Shown here one piece after another: positions 22,748 through 33,826 of a stretch of DNA of 64,000 nt (the first letter of the stretch is position 1; the number at the start of each line of letters is the position of its first letter). A model generated the notes under the pieces. The model searched no databases. It was given only the letters and a program-made list of their open reading frames with translations, and had not been told where the DNA came from. The translations under genes were made by a program, and so were the position numbers. The DNA lies in contig NC_132910.1 of assembly GCF_047675955.1 (NCBI RefSeq), forward strand, positions 90,608,923 through 90,672,922. Direction: 5' to 3'. The stretch is from Chlorocebus sabaeus (lineage: Eukaryota > Chordata > Mammalia > Primates > Cercopithecidae).

Positions 22748-24044
22748 CTGGAGAAAGGGAACCACAAGGCAAACCTTAACATCGTCAGTGCTCCTCCTAT
22801 CTGACGTCTAAGCATTCAGATGCTGCAAGGCAAGTCCCCTGCCCAACTCCCCTCCAGCTGCCAAAGGGTCCCCTCCCTGGCATGAAAGGACAGTCAGCGT
22901 GCAAAGGTTTCTCACCTCATCGGCACCAGCAGTACCAAACTGATTGTTACGTACACTTGTGAACTTATAGGTCCAGAACAGACTTAGACACATTCCAGAA
23001 TATGAACTTTAAATAAGCTTGCTTTTTACCTGGAACTGAGAGTCATTATCAGTAATATCCTCTGCAGGGCACGTCACAATTTACCAAGTACTCTCCCGAG
23101 AGTCCTCATATTTGGAATTGATGCCTCCAATCTCTCATGCTTAACTGAAGTGCGGTTGAGATTCCACTGTTTTATAGTCAATTGCCACATACGCAGTCAT
23201 TGGAATAAATTATCTAATTCTAGAACATTAAGTATGCAATATGATTTTATATATCATTCTATAATATGATGTGGAGGACTGCTAGCCAGTCTGAAAATCT
23301 CACTGTTATTGTTATATTCACATGAAGGACACAGTCATATCTTTAAAACTACCCTAAGAGTTATACAGCTTATTGTACAAACACAGAAACCTGGAGTCCT
23401 TCTCACCTTAAACTTGAGCTTAACCTTAAACCTACTGCTTTACTTTACAAAATCTTCAGCTTTGAATGTTTAGTAATAACCTTATCATACACCTTCCACC
23501 ATTGTGTGTCAGAGGGCTTGTATTTTAAATGGAGCCAGAGTATGCACATGGTCATTTAAGCAATGATTGTGATTATCAGCAGAAGTTATTACATGGACCT
23601 TTAAGTCACTGGTTCTTCCTAGGTCAAAGATTGGTATAGTTTAATATTGACATTTACAGTTAATGTTTACACTTTTTATTACTATCTACATGTTTTACAA
23701 AACCCAGGAATCACCTTATTGGTGTCTTCCCAATCATTCTGGTGAGCTGATTTTGCAGAGGTGGGTGAAAATGAAGGCAGTAGTTATTTTACTGGCTTTT
23801 TCTTGGGGTAACAACCTGGGCCATGGAGAGAAAAGGCATGAAAACATTAAACACTGTGTCTAATGCAGGGACATTAAACATCGAAATGTAGCTTCCAGAT
23901 GGCTCACAGACATAAAAGGAAACACAAACCATACTACCACAATGAAATATTTAGTCTCCTAAAATAATTTATTCTAACATGATAAAGGAATATTAGCCCT
24001 TGGAAAAGATGGTAAGTACACACTCTCATAAAGAATAAATATGC

Positions 24045-24342
24045 GGCCGGCTGTGGTGGCTCACGCCTATAATCCCAGCACTTTGGGAGGCTGAGGCGGG
24101 TGGATTACCCGAGGTCCGGAGTTTGAGACCAGCCTGGCCAACACAGTGAAACCCCATCTCTACTAAAAATACAAAAAATCAGCCAGGCATAGTGGCAGTC
24201 GTCTGTAATCCCAGCTACTCAGGAGGCTGAGGCAGGATAATCGCTTGAACCCAGGAAGCAGAGGTTGCAGTGAGCCAAGACTGTGCCACTGCACTCCAGC
24301 CTCGGCAACAAGAGCGAAACTCCATCTCAACAACAACAACAA
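24045..24342 (+). mobile_element. AluS-like element
   Basis: Forward full-length Alu ending in (CAA)n. The perfect 15-base direct repeat AAAGAATAAATATGC is present at 24030-24044 and 24343-24357. Confidence 0.92.
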
Positions 24343-24975
24343 AAAGAATAAATATGCTTTTTATTTGTATTATTAATTACATAAACAAAATAGCTGCAAA
24401 CAAATACAGTGTTTTATTGCTACATCTGACTCTGTATATAATGGGTTACCAAGAACATCTTACAATAAGACACATCTACTTAAATAAATCATAATCAGTA
24501 TGGATCCCTTCCTCTTAACCCAAAAGAGGAAAGGACCAGGAAATTAATGGTCAGAAGGGAACTAGGCCATAATTGCTTTCTTCTCGCTCAAAAACTAACT
24601 GTACATGACATAAATTCAATGACATTTGAGTCATATGAAATCACTTGGACAATTATTTTCTAAATATCTGATGCCATTTCTCTCATTGAAATAAAGTAAA
24701 TTTGCTTTTCTCTTTTCATTAAAAAAAGCCACTCAGTGTATTGCTAAGAGCTTTTTTTAGTGAAATGTTGTTGCGATCAAGTTAAATTTAGGCATATAAA
24801 TTCAGTGTCCTACTTTTGATTTAGGTATTAATATCCAAATAATCAGTTTAGCCTCATACTAGAGCATTTATTAACTTGTTGAAAATGCTTTCATCATAGA
24901 AAACAGTCCTTGGAGGATAGTACTGATCCCAGTTGAGACGACAACAAAAATGTCAACTCCACTCCATGAAGAATC

Positions 24976-25114
24976 TTTCCTTCCTTCCTTCCTTCCTTCC
25001 TTCCTTCCTTCCTTCCTTCCTTCCTTCCTTCTTCCTTGCCTCCCTCCCTCCTTCCCTCCTTTTCTTCCTTTCTTACCTCACTCCCTCCTTCCCTCTTTCT
25101 CTTCCTCTTTCCTT
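24976..25114. repeat. (CTTC)n microsatellite and CT-rich tract
   Basis: About 13 copies of CTTC at 24976-25031, continuing as an irregular pyrimidine tract up to the poly-T end of an Alu. It probably grew from that Alu's tail. Confidence 0.9.
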
Positions 25115-25667
25115 TATTTTTCAGAGACAGGGTCTCACTCTATTACTTAGGCTGGAGTGCAGTGATGAGACCATAGCTTACTGTAACCTCAAACTTGTAG
25201 GCTCAAGTGATCCTTCTGCCTCAGCCTCCCATGTAGCTGGGACTTTAGGTAGACATCACCACAACCGGCTAATTTTTTTTTTTTTTTTGAGACAGAGTTT
25301 CACTCTTTTTGCCCAGGCTGGAGTGCAATGGTGCCATCTTGGCTCACTGCAACCTCCGCCTCCCAGGTGCTAGCAATTGTCCTGCCTCAGCCTCCCTAGT
25401 AGCTGGGATTACAGGCACCTGCCACCACGCCCAGCTAATTTTTTTGTATTTTTAGTAGAGACGAGGTTTCACTATGTTGGCCAGGCTGGTCTCGAACTTC
25501 TGACCTCAGGTGATCCACCCACCTCAGCCTCGCAAATGGCTAATTAAAAAAATTTTTTATAGAGACAGGGTTTCACTGTGTTGCCCAGGCTGGTCTCAAA
25601 CTCCTGAGCTCAAGTGATCCACCCACTTTGGGTGCTGGGATTACAGGCAAGAGCCACCACAACTAGC
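25115..25667 (-). mobile_element. AluJ-like element split by a younger Alu
   Basis: The outer reverse-oriented Alu occupies 25115-25270 and 25537-25667. A second Alu sits inside it at the middle A-rich region. The site duplication GGCTAATT is seen at 25267-25274 and 25538-25545. Confidence 0.85.
25271..25536 (-). mobile_element. AluS-like element nested in an AluJ
   Basis: Reverse-oriented Alu, slightly truncated at its 5' end (stops at CCTCGCAAA). It is inserted in the same orientation within an older Alu. Confidence 0.85.
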
Positions 25668-26167
25668 CTCAATGCCTTTCAACAGGCAAATGAAGAGGAG
25701 CCTTATCACCATCTTAATCTCTTGGGAGAGACAAGGACAGGGGAGAGCTACCAAATGATGGCCATTACTCTGGTGACCTTGCACATTAAGGAGGTGCTTG
25801 GACGTGCGACCTCTCCCTGTCATTCTAAAGGCTTTTAGATTGCTGGTTGTGAGAGAGTTCTGAAATCTATTAGACTACAGCAGGAGCCCCTTCCTGGTTT
25901 GTTTTGTTTTCTTTACATCCTTAGGGTGTGATCAATTAAAGGAACTAGAGATTAAGGGTTGTGATCATTCAAGACTTCCACTCTGAATATTTAGCATCCT
26001 GGAGTAGTTTTCCTAGCAGTAGAACTTTATACCTAAAACAGCAGCCACAACCAAAACAGTAACAGAGACTTTCCATGAGAAAGAGAAGAGACTGCGTTGC
26101 AGTGCTCTTACATCTTCTTTCAACATTAGTGCTAGAACAGAGTCTGACATAACTCTTTTTCAAATGC

Positions 26168-26215
26168 CAATAAGATCATGTAATATTTGGACAATAAGAT
26201 CATGTAATATTTTGT
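26168..26215. repeat. 24-base tandem duplication
   Basis: CAATAAGATCATGTAATATTT plus three bases occurs at 26168-26191 and 26192-26215, with differences only at the last positions. Confidence 0.92.
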
Positions 26216-26402
26216 CATGTCAGTAAGTCCATTTAAAACGCACAGGTTCTGATAAACAGAGGAGGATAAAAAGTGTACGAATCTACTATGATCTGGCATT
26301 GGGTAATATGCTTTCCTGTTATCAAATGCAAGCCTCAAAACAGTCTCCCATATTCTCATCTTACAGATGAAGACACTAATGCTTTACAAGACTTGCCCAA
26401 GT

Positions 26403-26706
26403 GCCGGGCGCGGTGGCTCAAGCCTGTAATCCCAGCACTTTGGGAGGCCAAGACGGGCGGATCACAAGGTCAGGAGATTGAGACCATCCTGGCTAACACG
26501 GTGAAACCCCGTCTCTACTAAAAAATACAAAAAACTAGCCAGGTGAGGTGGCGGGCACCTGTAGTCCCAGCTACTCGGGAGGCTGACGCAGGAGAATGGC
26601 GTGAACCCGGGAGGCGGAGCTTGCAGTGAGCTGAGATCCGGCCACTGCACCCCAGCCTGGGCGACAGAGCGAGACTCCGTCCCAAAAAAAAAAAAAAAAA
26701 AAAAAA
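26403..26706 (+). mobile_element. AluY, Old World monkey type
   Basis: Forward, nearly intact AluY with GGCTCAAGCC and GATCCGGCCACTGCAC. The 14-base direct repeat AAGACTTGCCCAAG flanks it exactly (26388-26401 and 26707-26720). Among the youngest insertions here. Confidence 0.93.
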
Positions 26707-27552
26707 AAGACTTGCCCAAGAGACATTACCACTTTGAGTGTGCTGATGAATACTGAAAGCCCCTTCTCCAAATCCTTTAATTGCCATTCTAGACACTGGC
26801 AAACTAGTTGAACACACTCTTCCTTGGTGATGGTAAGAAGGTACCTCTGAAAAGGTAGGAACCCCCAGGTCCCCGGCAGGGAAGTGGAAGAAGGATTTGT
26901 GGCGAAGATCATTCAACCACCAGATTTCCAACAGCATATCCCGGTTGCAAAGTCTTATCTCTTCCAAGTGTTATCTAACTTGAAGGGAAACACTAGTCCT
27001 CCTTGCTCTGCATGAGGTCAATTTGTAAAATGCGCCAAGTCAGCCAACAGCCTTCCAGGCGAGTTCCCACTGAACACAGGCTGAATACCAGTCCCAAGCA
27101 ACAGGGAAAATTAACTTGAATGACTGCTCTGTGTTTATAAGGGTGCCCAGGCTAATGTTCTGTGTTATCTGTCTGTAGCATGATTTTAAATATTTACAGA
27201 AGTTAGAGAAAGGAAAAAAAGTATCAGTTCACAAGTCTACTTTTTCACTTTGTTCTATGATTATTATCTATTGAATAGATAGAAAGTTCCAATTTTCCCC
27301 TCTAGTTACTTCTGAGGGAGCTTCTTCCTGAATCTGATAAGAGTCAGGCCTATATTCTAAGCAGCAATGTAGATCTCAATCTCAGCAAAGTAAATTCCCT
27401 CTGGATCAGACACCCAGCTGCTTAATGTCTCAGGCTTACTCACAAGAGATCTGAGAGTGGTGTGCAAGTAATTCCTTTAGAACCAGAGACCCTACAAACA
27501 TACCGTTGGTTTTGTAGACTAGAACATTGCTTTTAAAAACCAACAATAATAG

Positions 27553-27680
27553 GCTGGGTGCGGTGGTTCATGCCTGTAATCCCAGCACTTTGGGAAGCCA
27601 AGGTGGATCTCTTGAGCCCGGGAGACCAGTCTGGGCAATACAGTGAGACCCCATCTCATTAAATAAATACATAAATAAAT
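27553..27680 (+). mobile_element. Alu left monomer (FLAM-like)
   Basis: A single Alu left arm of about 110 bases followed by an (AAAT)-rich tail. The right arm is absent. The flanks share an approximate AACAACAATAATA repeat. Confidence 0.75.
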
Positions 27681-28139
27681 TGAAAAACAAAAAACAACAA
27701 TAATAAAAGGCAAGCTTATTCTGTTTAATGCAAAGAACATGCCCTCCTTGTGATGCATTCAATCACTGACTCTTTAAAACATAGCTTGACGTTTTGGTCT
27801 TTTAAATTTTTTTTTATTTTTTTAGGTTTTTCAAAAAATTATTTCAACTTTTATTTTAGATTTGGGGTTATATATGCAAGTTTGGATAATTTTATTTTTA
27901 AGGGTAATTGTTGGCAAGAGTTCAACTATTAGTTGTGAGGGTCATAATTTTAATGTGTGGCCCACACAGAAAGGGTGCTACCAATACACTTTGTATGCAT
28001 TTTTCCTAGATACAGGGCATGAGCAGTCTTAGTAGAGACAGGCAGAATCTGATATTAGGGGAAGTGTTAATAAAAAACAATCTTAATATTTTGAGGGGGT
28101 TGTGGCAGTGGAACACTGAGATGCTTGTTTTCATTCTGG

Positions 28140-28690
28140 TCCCTTGTTCTGATATTTCCTCCTTTTGATCATTCTTCCTCCATGTCTCCTACATATTTCC
28201 AGGCCCTTCTGTTTTTCCTGCCCTCATAACTGCGCATCTGGACCACTGCAAAGAGATTTCAAGGTACCCCACCTGCTGTGTCAGTCCCTCTGACTGTCCT
28301 GCTGGCCACTGCCTGTTAATCTTCCCGGAGTGGAGTCCTGATCCTGTCATTCCCTTTTTTAAAGAGCCCCCACGGCTTCCATGGCTTCCAGCACACAGTC
28401 CATGCTCTCTCAGCCTGTGATCCAGCCTCCCTTCCCTGTCTTCCCCTCCACTTTTCTCCGTGTAAGCTCCCTGTTGCAGTGAAACCGAACGACTGTTCTC
28501 TGGGCACACCCGCAGAATTCCATGCCTCCGTGTCTTCACTCACAAAGTTCCCCTCTCAACCTGACTCAGCTCTTCAGCACCTCTTCTGGAAAATCTTTCC
28601 CCTTTGACTTCTCTAAGCTGAACTAATTTTTACTTCCTCTCAACCATCACCATTCATCTGTATAGATATATTTCTTTGAAATTATATTAG
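28140..28690 (+). mobile_element. L2-like LINE fragment
   Basis: Contains CCCTGCTGGCCACT-type text, GTCATTCCCTTTTTTAAAG, CCTTCCATGGC-like text, TCTTCAGCACC and TTTACTTCCTC, a pattern I recognise from old LINE-2 3' regions. Heavily diverged. Open frames crossing it are incidental. Confidence 0.5.
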
Positions 28691-29329
28691 AGACCACATC
28701 ATATTCATCTTTGTATCTATGGGTAGACAAAGAAATAGATGCTATAATAAAATTCTGTTCCCAGATGCCCAGAGGAATAACACTGGAAAACCAAACATCA
28801 CTCTTCACTGAACCAGTGTGTCTCAAAGTGTTTTCCAAAAGCCATAGCAGAGCTCAGGTGGAGCTCTGAGGCCCTCTGAGGCCCAGGGCTTGCTGCCTCC
28901 CCACAAGAGCACAGCCAACACAGTACACAGAACACTCTCTCGACACAGCCTCCGCCACTCCCCTCACCTCAGGGATTTGTCCACCCTGAGTTCAGAACTT
29001 CCCCAGAGTTACAATCATACCCTGAAAAAGAACTAAATGCACATGATATACAAGACATTTAAACTCAAGTCCTGAAGAGACTAATTTCTTCCCCAGAGTA
29101 AATCTCTAATGAAGAAGGAAAAAGATAGCTATTGCAGAGGACACAGGTTAAGTTCTTTTTCCCCAAATGCATTTTTCTGAAAGTCACTGAACTCTATCAG
29201 AACCAACCTCTACAGAGTTACAGTGACAAAAAAAAAATAGCACTGACATAATATTTAACTGTCGCTTCCAAACTCAGTTATCGAGTGTTTCATAAATTTG
29301 ACTAACTCATTAAAAATAAAAAATGTAGG

Positions 29330-29560
29330 AAGACAGTTTGGTCTGGTGGAGGGCCGTTTTGGAAGTCCAAGCCAGTCTCTCCACCTCACTGAGTGTTCTT
29401 GGATTAGTCCTTAACTTCTGTATGCCTCAGTTCCCGCCTCTGTAAAATTAGGATAACATTAGTACCCACCTCATAAGACTGAATAAGACTGAATGGATAA
29501 TGTCTGTGAAACACTTAGCATACAGCCTGCACTTAATAAGAACTAAACAATTATAGCAAC
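29330..29560 (+). mobile_element. MIR element
   Basis: MIR pattern: CCTTAACTTCTGTATGCCTC, CCTCTGTAAAATTAGGATAA, TAGTACCCACCTCATAAGAC, AACACTTAGCATACAGCCTG and CACTTAATAAGAAC. Confidence 0.8.
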
Positions 29561-31913
29561 GATAATAATAGCTATGACAGTGAAACTACTGAGAACAGAG
29601 GCTCTGTTTATGGAAAGAGGTAGATTAGTTGGTACTTAAACACTAAGATATTCAGACTAGCTTCTCTTTGGGAAAGAGCAGAAGCAGTTTATACCAGTCC
29701 CCTGTGTAAGTGTTAGATGTTATGTAAAGACTATTGCAAACAGCACTCACAAGGCCAAGAATGGCTGGACAAGAGTGCATGGCACAGGTACAGTTTACTG
29801 CATGTGCACACACACACTCCTGGCACTGTGCAAGTTAGAGCCTGAGATGCTTCTAGGGGCTTTTAAAGATTCTGTGCTGCTCTAATTGTTTAGTTAGCTA
29901 CAACTGAGTGACCATGTGTCCCAGATTGCCCCAGACATTCAAGGCTTAAGCTACTTGTCCCAGCATCATTATTAATAGCCCCTCTCATTCTCAAGGGGGC
30001 TCTGATTTTGGACAATAATGTGGATGATTACCCTCTAAAACAAAACCATCCCTGTTTATGTAAACTTCCCTGTTTTCGAATCCAGTGGACGGTCTCACAA
30101 AAACAATACTGATACATTTCTAAAGCTCTTGGTCACAGTCTGCAAAGGAGCCTGAGGACTGTGGACAACTGGACATATGTTTGTGAACAGCTTCAAAGGG
30201 GAATGAATGTGGTTTAACACGGAGAACAGTACCAGCAATCAAGGGTTTGTATTTAATTTTTACAAGTAAAAGTAAACGTTGAAGAAAGAAAGCAAACCCT
30301 AACAATCTGAGATCATTTTTCCTTTATCTTTCACAACATGGAGACACAAGAAGTCAACAACTTTTAACTTCTGAGAAGGCTCCCTGTGGATCAACTCAAT
30401 CAATGTATCTGGGCTCCAGTCAGCCCCAACATGGGCTTTATTTATTAGAGAGATAAATAGCTCTGTGAGTTCACAACATGGTGAAAATGTTCTTAACAAA
30501 AACCACACACTCTTTAATTGGCTTCGAAGTTAGATGAAGAAATAAGTTTTAATGTTGGCATTATATTGAATACTTTTCAAGAGTTCAGAAATGTTAGTCT
30601 GCTTAATCTCCCCTGAAGACCTCAGAAGCACTGCAAAGGGAATTATGTTTATGAAAACATTAAAACTGATTTTTCCCAATGTAACAATAACCATGTATCC
30701 TTGTGCATTTCTAGTGTTGCCACTTTTTTCTTTATCTTTCGTCAGAACTTGTGTTTATACAAATCAGACAGAAACCAGATTCAACAAACAGCTAAAAATT
30801 ATTTACTCACAAGCTTGGTTTAAAACATTCTGGTATCATACCACACCACACTGAAAAACATCACGACGTACTGTATGTAGTGGAACCAAATAAATACACT
30901 AAAGAGTATTTTCCAGTATTCGCTGTTACAAAATCATAACATCCCATGATACAAACAACGAGATTGTATAACGTCCCCACATCGTTTTTTCAGAACTAGC
31001 AAAAAAAAAAAAAAAGGTGGAGAAACTCAGCAAAACAAAGTGGCGAGAAAAGTCGGGGGAGGGGCGGTAGAAGAGAAGGGGCGGAGAAACACGACACCGA
31101 GGCGGTGATATCACCCACAGCCAACGGCATGGAATTCAGAAAGTTAAGTGTCACCCAGCAATTTCGGTGCGGGCTCGCGGCGCGCCTGCACAGCGTGGCG
31201 GCTGCACCCCGGCGAAGCAGGAAGGGGGAGGGGAAGGCCTGACTGAGTTCGCTCGGGGGCAGCGGAGGGGAGGGCCGCCCGCCTCCCGGACGGCGCGCGT
31301 TCGAGTCCCGGGTCGGGAGCCTTGTCGGTCGCCCGACAATGATTTCATCTTTTCGGAAGAGCTGCCGCCTGGGCCGCGGCTGCCACGTGCCCGGTCTGGC
31401 CCCGTGCGCTGCGCCGGGGGACCTACCCGGACGCGGCCGCGGCCGCCGCGGGGCGCAGAGGCAGCAGAAGGAAAGGGCTGGCGGCCGGGAGGGGATCCGG
31501 GTGGCCAAAACTGGGCTAGGGGATTGCTCCGCGGAGTCCGCCGGCCTCAAGCGGCTGCCCTGCGGAGTGCACCCACCCTCCGCGCCCGAAGGAGGAAAGG
31601 CCAGAGCGCGGGGCAGGTTTCGCAACTCCGAGGGTGGATGCAGGCTGTGGCCGGGCGGGATGGAGCGGCCGTGCCTTTCCAGCGCCCCCGGCCTGGCAGA
31701 GCCCCATTCTCGGCCTGCGCCCCGCCGCGCAGTGCGCGCTCCCGGCGGCGTGACCGTGGCTGTCGGGCCCCCGCCCGAGCCGGGCAGCCGGCCACCCGTG
31801 TAAGGGACAGTGGCGGCCGCGGGGCCCGGCGCCACGCCGCTTGCAGCCCGCCACTCCTTCCGCGCTCCGGGCCCTCTGCACCTCCTCCCCCGGCCCTGGA
31901 GAAATGCTTGTAC

Positions 31914-31953
31914 CTTCCACCGCCTCCTCCACCATCTCGTCGTCGCTATCCAT
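31914..31953 (-). CDS. SETD7: SETD7 coding exon 1 (start codon, residues 1-13 plus one base)
   Basis: The start codon is at 31953-31951 in a near-perfect Kozak context (CCGCCATGG). It is followed by 13 codons reading MDSDDEMVEEAVE and the first base of Gly14. The donor follows as GTACAA (from 31913). This acidic N-terminus matches SETD7, and the phase joins exon 2 correctly. The reading frame continues past the donor into intron 1 for over 100 codons, but that is GC-rich read-through, not protein. The 5' UTR extends upward from 31954 and contains a GAG/CTC trinucleotide stretch near 32050-32078. Confidence 0.97.
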
Positions 31954-32130
31954 GGCGGCTGGGGACCCTGCCCAGCTCGGGGCTGCGCGGCTGCCTCCCG
32001 TCCCTCCGGGTGCTCCTGGCTGCTGAGCGAGCTCTGGGGCTCGCGAGTTTGGAGGAGGAGGAGGAAGAGGAGGAGCAGTCGGGGCTGACTCGCACTGCCT
32101 CCCCCTAGAGCCCTTTCAATTCCTTGGCCT

Positions 32131-32283
32131 TCAGCTGCTGCGGCAGCAGCCGTCGTCCCCCCTCCCTTCGCCCACTTGCCCCTCGCCTCGGAGGCTCCGG
32201 TGTGCCGCCTTGGCCGCTGCAGCTGCTGCAACTTTCTCCCGTAATACCCCCTCTTTGTTATCGAGCAGCTGATCCGCTGACAT
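32131..32283 (-). other. Candidate upstream ORF in the SETD7 5' leader (50 codons)
   Basis: An ATG at 32283-32281 opens a 50-codon frame starting MSADQLLDNKEGVLREKV, with an Ala run, and ends at TGA (32131), 177 bases before the SETD7 ATG. G lies at -3, a moderate initiation context. It is a uORF only if transcription starts above 32283, which I cannot tell. No known protein is recognised. Confidence 0.35.
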
Positions 32284-33686
32284 CACCCAGCGCCGGTGCG
32301 CTCCCTCCCTCGCTGATTGACAGTTCCCTGTCCCTTTCCAGAAGTAAGGCTCCTTAAAACGAAAGGCGCTCCGAGGCCGAGCGTATTCCGCGTCCCAGCC
32401 AACCCGCCTCTGGCCCGTGAGCGTTTCTCCTTTGCTTAGGTGCGGCTTGGCGCGCCCCGAGCGCGCAACGCGGTCCCGGGCGCTGCGGGCTTCTTCCGGA
32501 CACTTGGACGGCCCGTGGGGGCTCCGAGCTCCCGGCCTCCAGTTGTGCCGGGCGCAACTTGAAAGTCCGCCGTGCACTGTCCGTGCCCCCTCGAGACAAC
32601 CTCCAAAGTGCCAGGGAAGCTAAGGAAGCGTTTCTGACGCTCTGGCGCCTGGACTTCCTCTCACCCTCGCCCCCACATCACCCCGTTCGCCACCGGGAGC
32701 TGCACGAGTGCGACACGCACGGGAGCGCAGGTGTCCTCGCGGTCCCGCATCACATCCGCAAGCCGATTTCCCGAGCTCGGGGGCTGTTATCTGGCCCGGA
32801 TTCCGCAGGATGGCGGGTCCACCCCAGCGCCCCCACTCCCCGCCCTCCTTCGGGTCGCCAGGCCCTCGGGTGATTCAGAAATTCATCAAATCCAAATGGC
32901 AGCGGGCTCTCTGTCAGGCAGGAAACAAGCCGCACCGAAGGCTCGGCAGGTTCCTTCTCGCGGCTGTGGTAATTGAAAAGGAGCCGCCGAGTGGAGCTAA
33001 CGAGGAAGGAAGGACCCTCCGTCTGGCGCGCCTCTTTCCCGCGCCTCCCGCCCTGTACGTGTGATGTCCCCAGCTGTCTCCCTGTTTCTCCAAGTGCCAA
33101 CCACTTCACAGATTCAGGCGTCCTCAAGTGGAGAAAACCACTGGGCACCCGGCTTCCGGCCCAGCCACTTAGTGTCATTATGGCGCTGCCTCTTACAGGT
33201 GGCGGTAAAGGACGACTGTAAATAGCCGATTAAATAGATGCAAATGTACACAATGTACCGTGGAATTACCGGGTGCCACTCTGGGCACCTGCCAAGAACA
33301 GCTACTGCATGGAGGGGAGGAGGGAGCAAAAAAAAAAAAAAAAGTGGTTCCATTTTGCTTTCTGAACAATGAATGAGACTTTGGGGATTTCAAAATACTT
33401 CCAGCGCCCGGGAGACTACTCCTTGTTTTTGGCTCTGTGCTTAAATGGTAGATATTTTTGTCAAGTATTGCCGGCTTGTTTCTTAAAGGCAGTTTTTCCT
33501 CTATGAAAAAGAGAACAATGCTAGGAACATTAGTACCACACACTTCCAGGAATTTCAGCCCCTTTGACTATTTTAGAAAGGGGAGGGCCCTGGACCAGAA
33601 GTTAGGAGACTTTGAGTCCTGGTGCTGCTTACCTGCAGAGGTGTCTTGGGAGCCCAGCCAGCCAGCCTGAATTCCTCCAGGTTAGA

Positions 33687-33826
33687 GGCTTAGTCTACAT
33701 TGACATAAGGTCCTTGGGGCTTAGGCTAGACCACTCAGGTTCTCGGGCTCAAGCAAGACACCCTCTAGCTTAGTCTAGACCTCTCTGAAGTCTCTTGGCT
33801 TAGGTTTGACCTCCTTAAAGTCCTCC
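33687..33826. repeat. Degenerate minisatellite, about five units of 21-31 bases
   Basis: GGCTTAG/AGCTTAG-type units start near 33687, 33718, 33746, 33767 and 33797. Each carries a CTAGAC-like block and an AAGTCCT/AGTCTCT-like end. Spacing is 31, 28, 21 and 30 bases. Confidence 0.65.

Larger units (their letters stand above)
22748..31913 (-). other. SETD7: SETD7 intron 1
   Basis: The intron runs from the donor GTACAA (reading down from 31913) to the acceptor TTTCTCCAG at 22748. It contains Alus, a CTTC microsatellite, an L2-like fragment and a MIR. Its 5' 750 bases are part of the CpG island. Unannotated stretches (22748-24029, 24358-24975, 25668-26402, 26709-27550, 27685-28140, 28690-29330, 29560-31150) look unique and show no gene; open frames there are short. 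Near 29900-30090 there may be an old DNA-transposon remnant (CCATGTGTCCCAGATTGCCC). Confidence 0.93.
31150..33060 (-). promoter_or_regulatory. SETD7: SETD7 CpG island and promoter region
   Basis: A stretch of about 1.9 kb of strongly GC- and CpG-rich DNA in otherwise CpG-poor sequence. It includes GCGGCCGC near 31436. Just beyond its lower edge, in intron 1, two GGGGCGG Sp1-type boxes sit at 31061-31067 and 31078-31084. It covers exon 1 and the start of intron 1, as expected for a TATA-less CpG-island promoter of a widely expressed gene. I see no convincing TATA box. A TGATGTCA element resembling an ATF/CRE site is at about 32279-32286. The transcription start cannot be fixed by eye; it must lie above 31953 and is probably within 32000-32400. 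Confidence 0.85.

Noticed and set aside
24933..25373. 146-codon frame rich in SFLPSFLP
   Set aside because: Translation of the CTTC microsatellite running into an Alu.
31516..31953. 145-codon frame starting at the true SETD7 start codon
   Set aside because: Only the first 13 codons are exon. The rest is intron 1 read-through after the donor at 31913; the exon 2 sequence at 22747 continues the protein.
31167..32108. 313-codon plus-strand open frame across the CpG island
   Set aside because: Stop codons are rare in DNA this GC-rich. The frame is antisense to SETD7 exon 1 and its promoter, has low-complexity Arg/Pro/Gly content and matches nothing known.
30996..32231. 411-codon minus-strand open frame overlapping SETD7 exon 1 in another frame
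   Set aside because: Same GC-rich artefact. It runs through the exon 1 donor into intron 1 and ends in a poly-Phe tract from a homopolymer.
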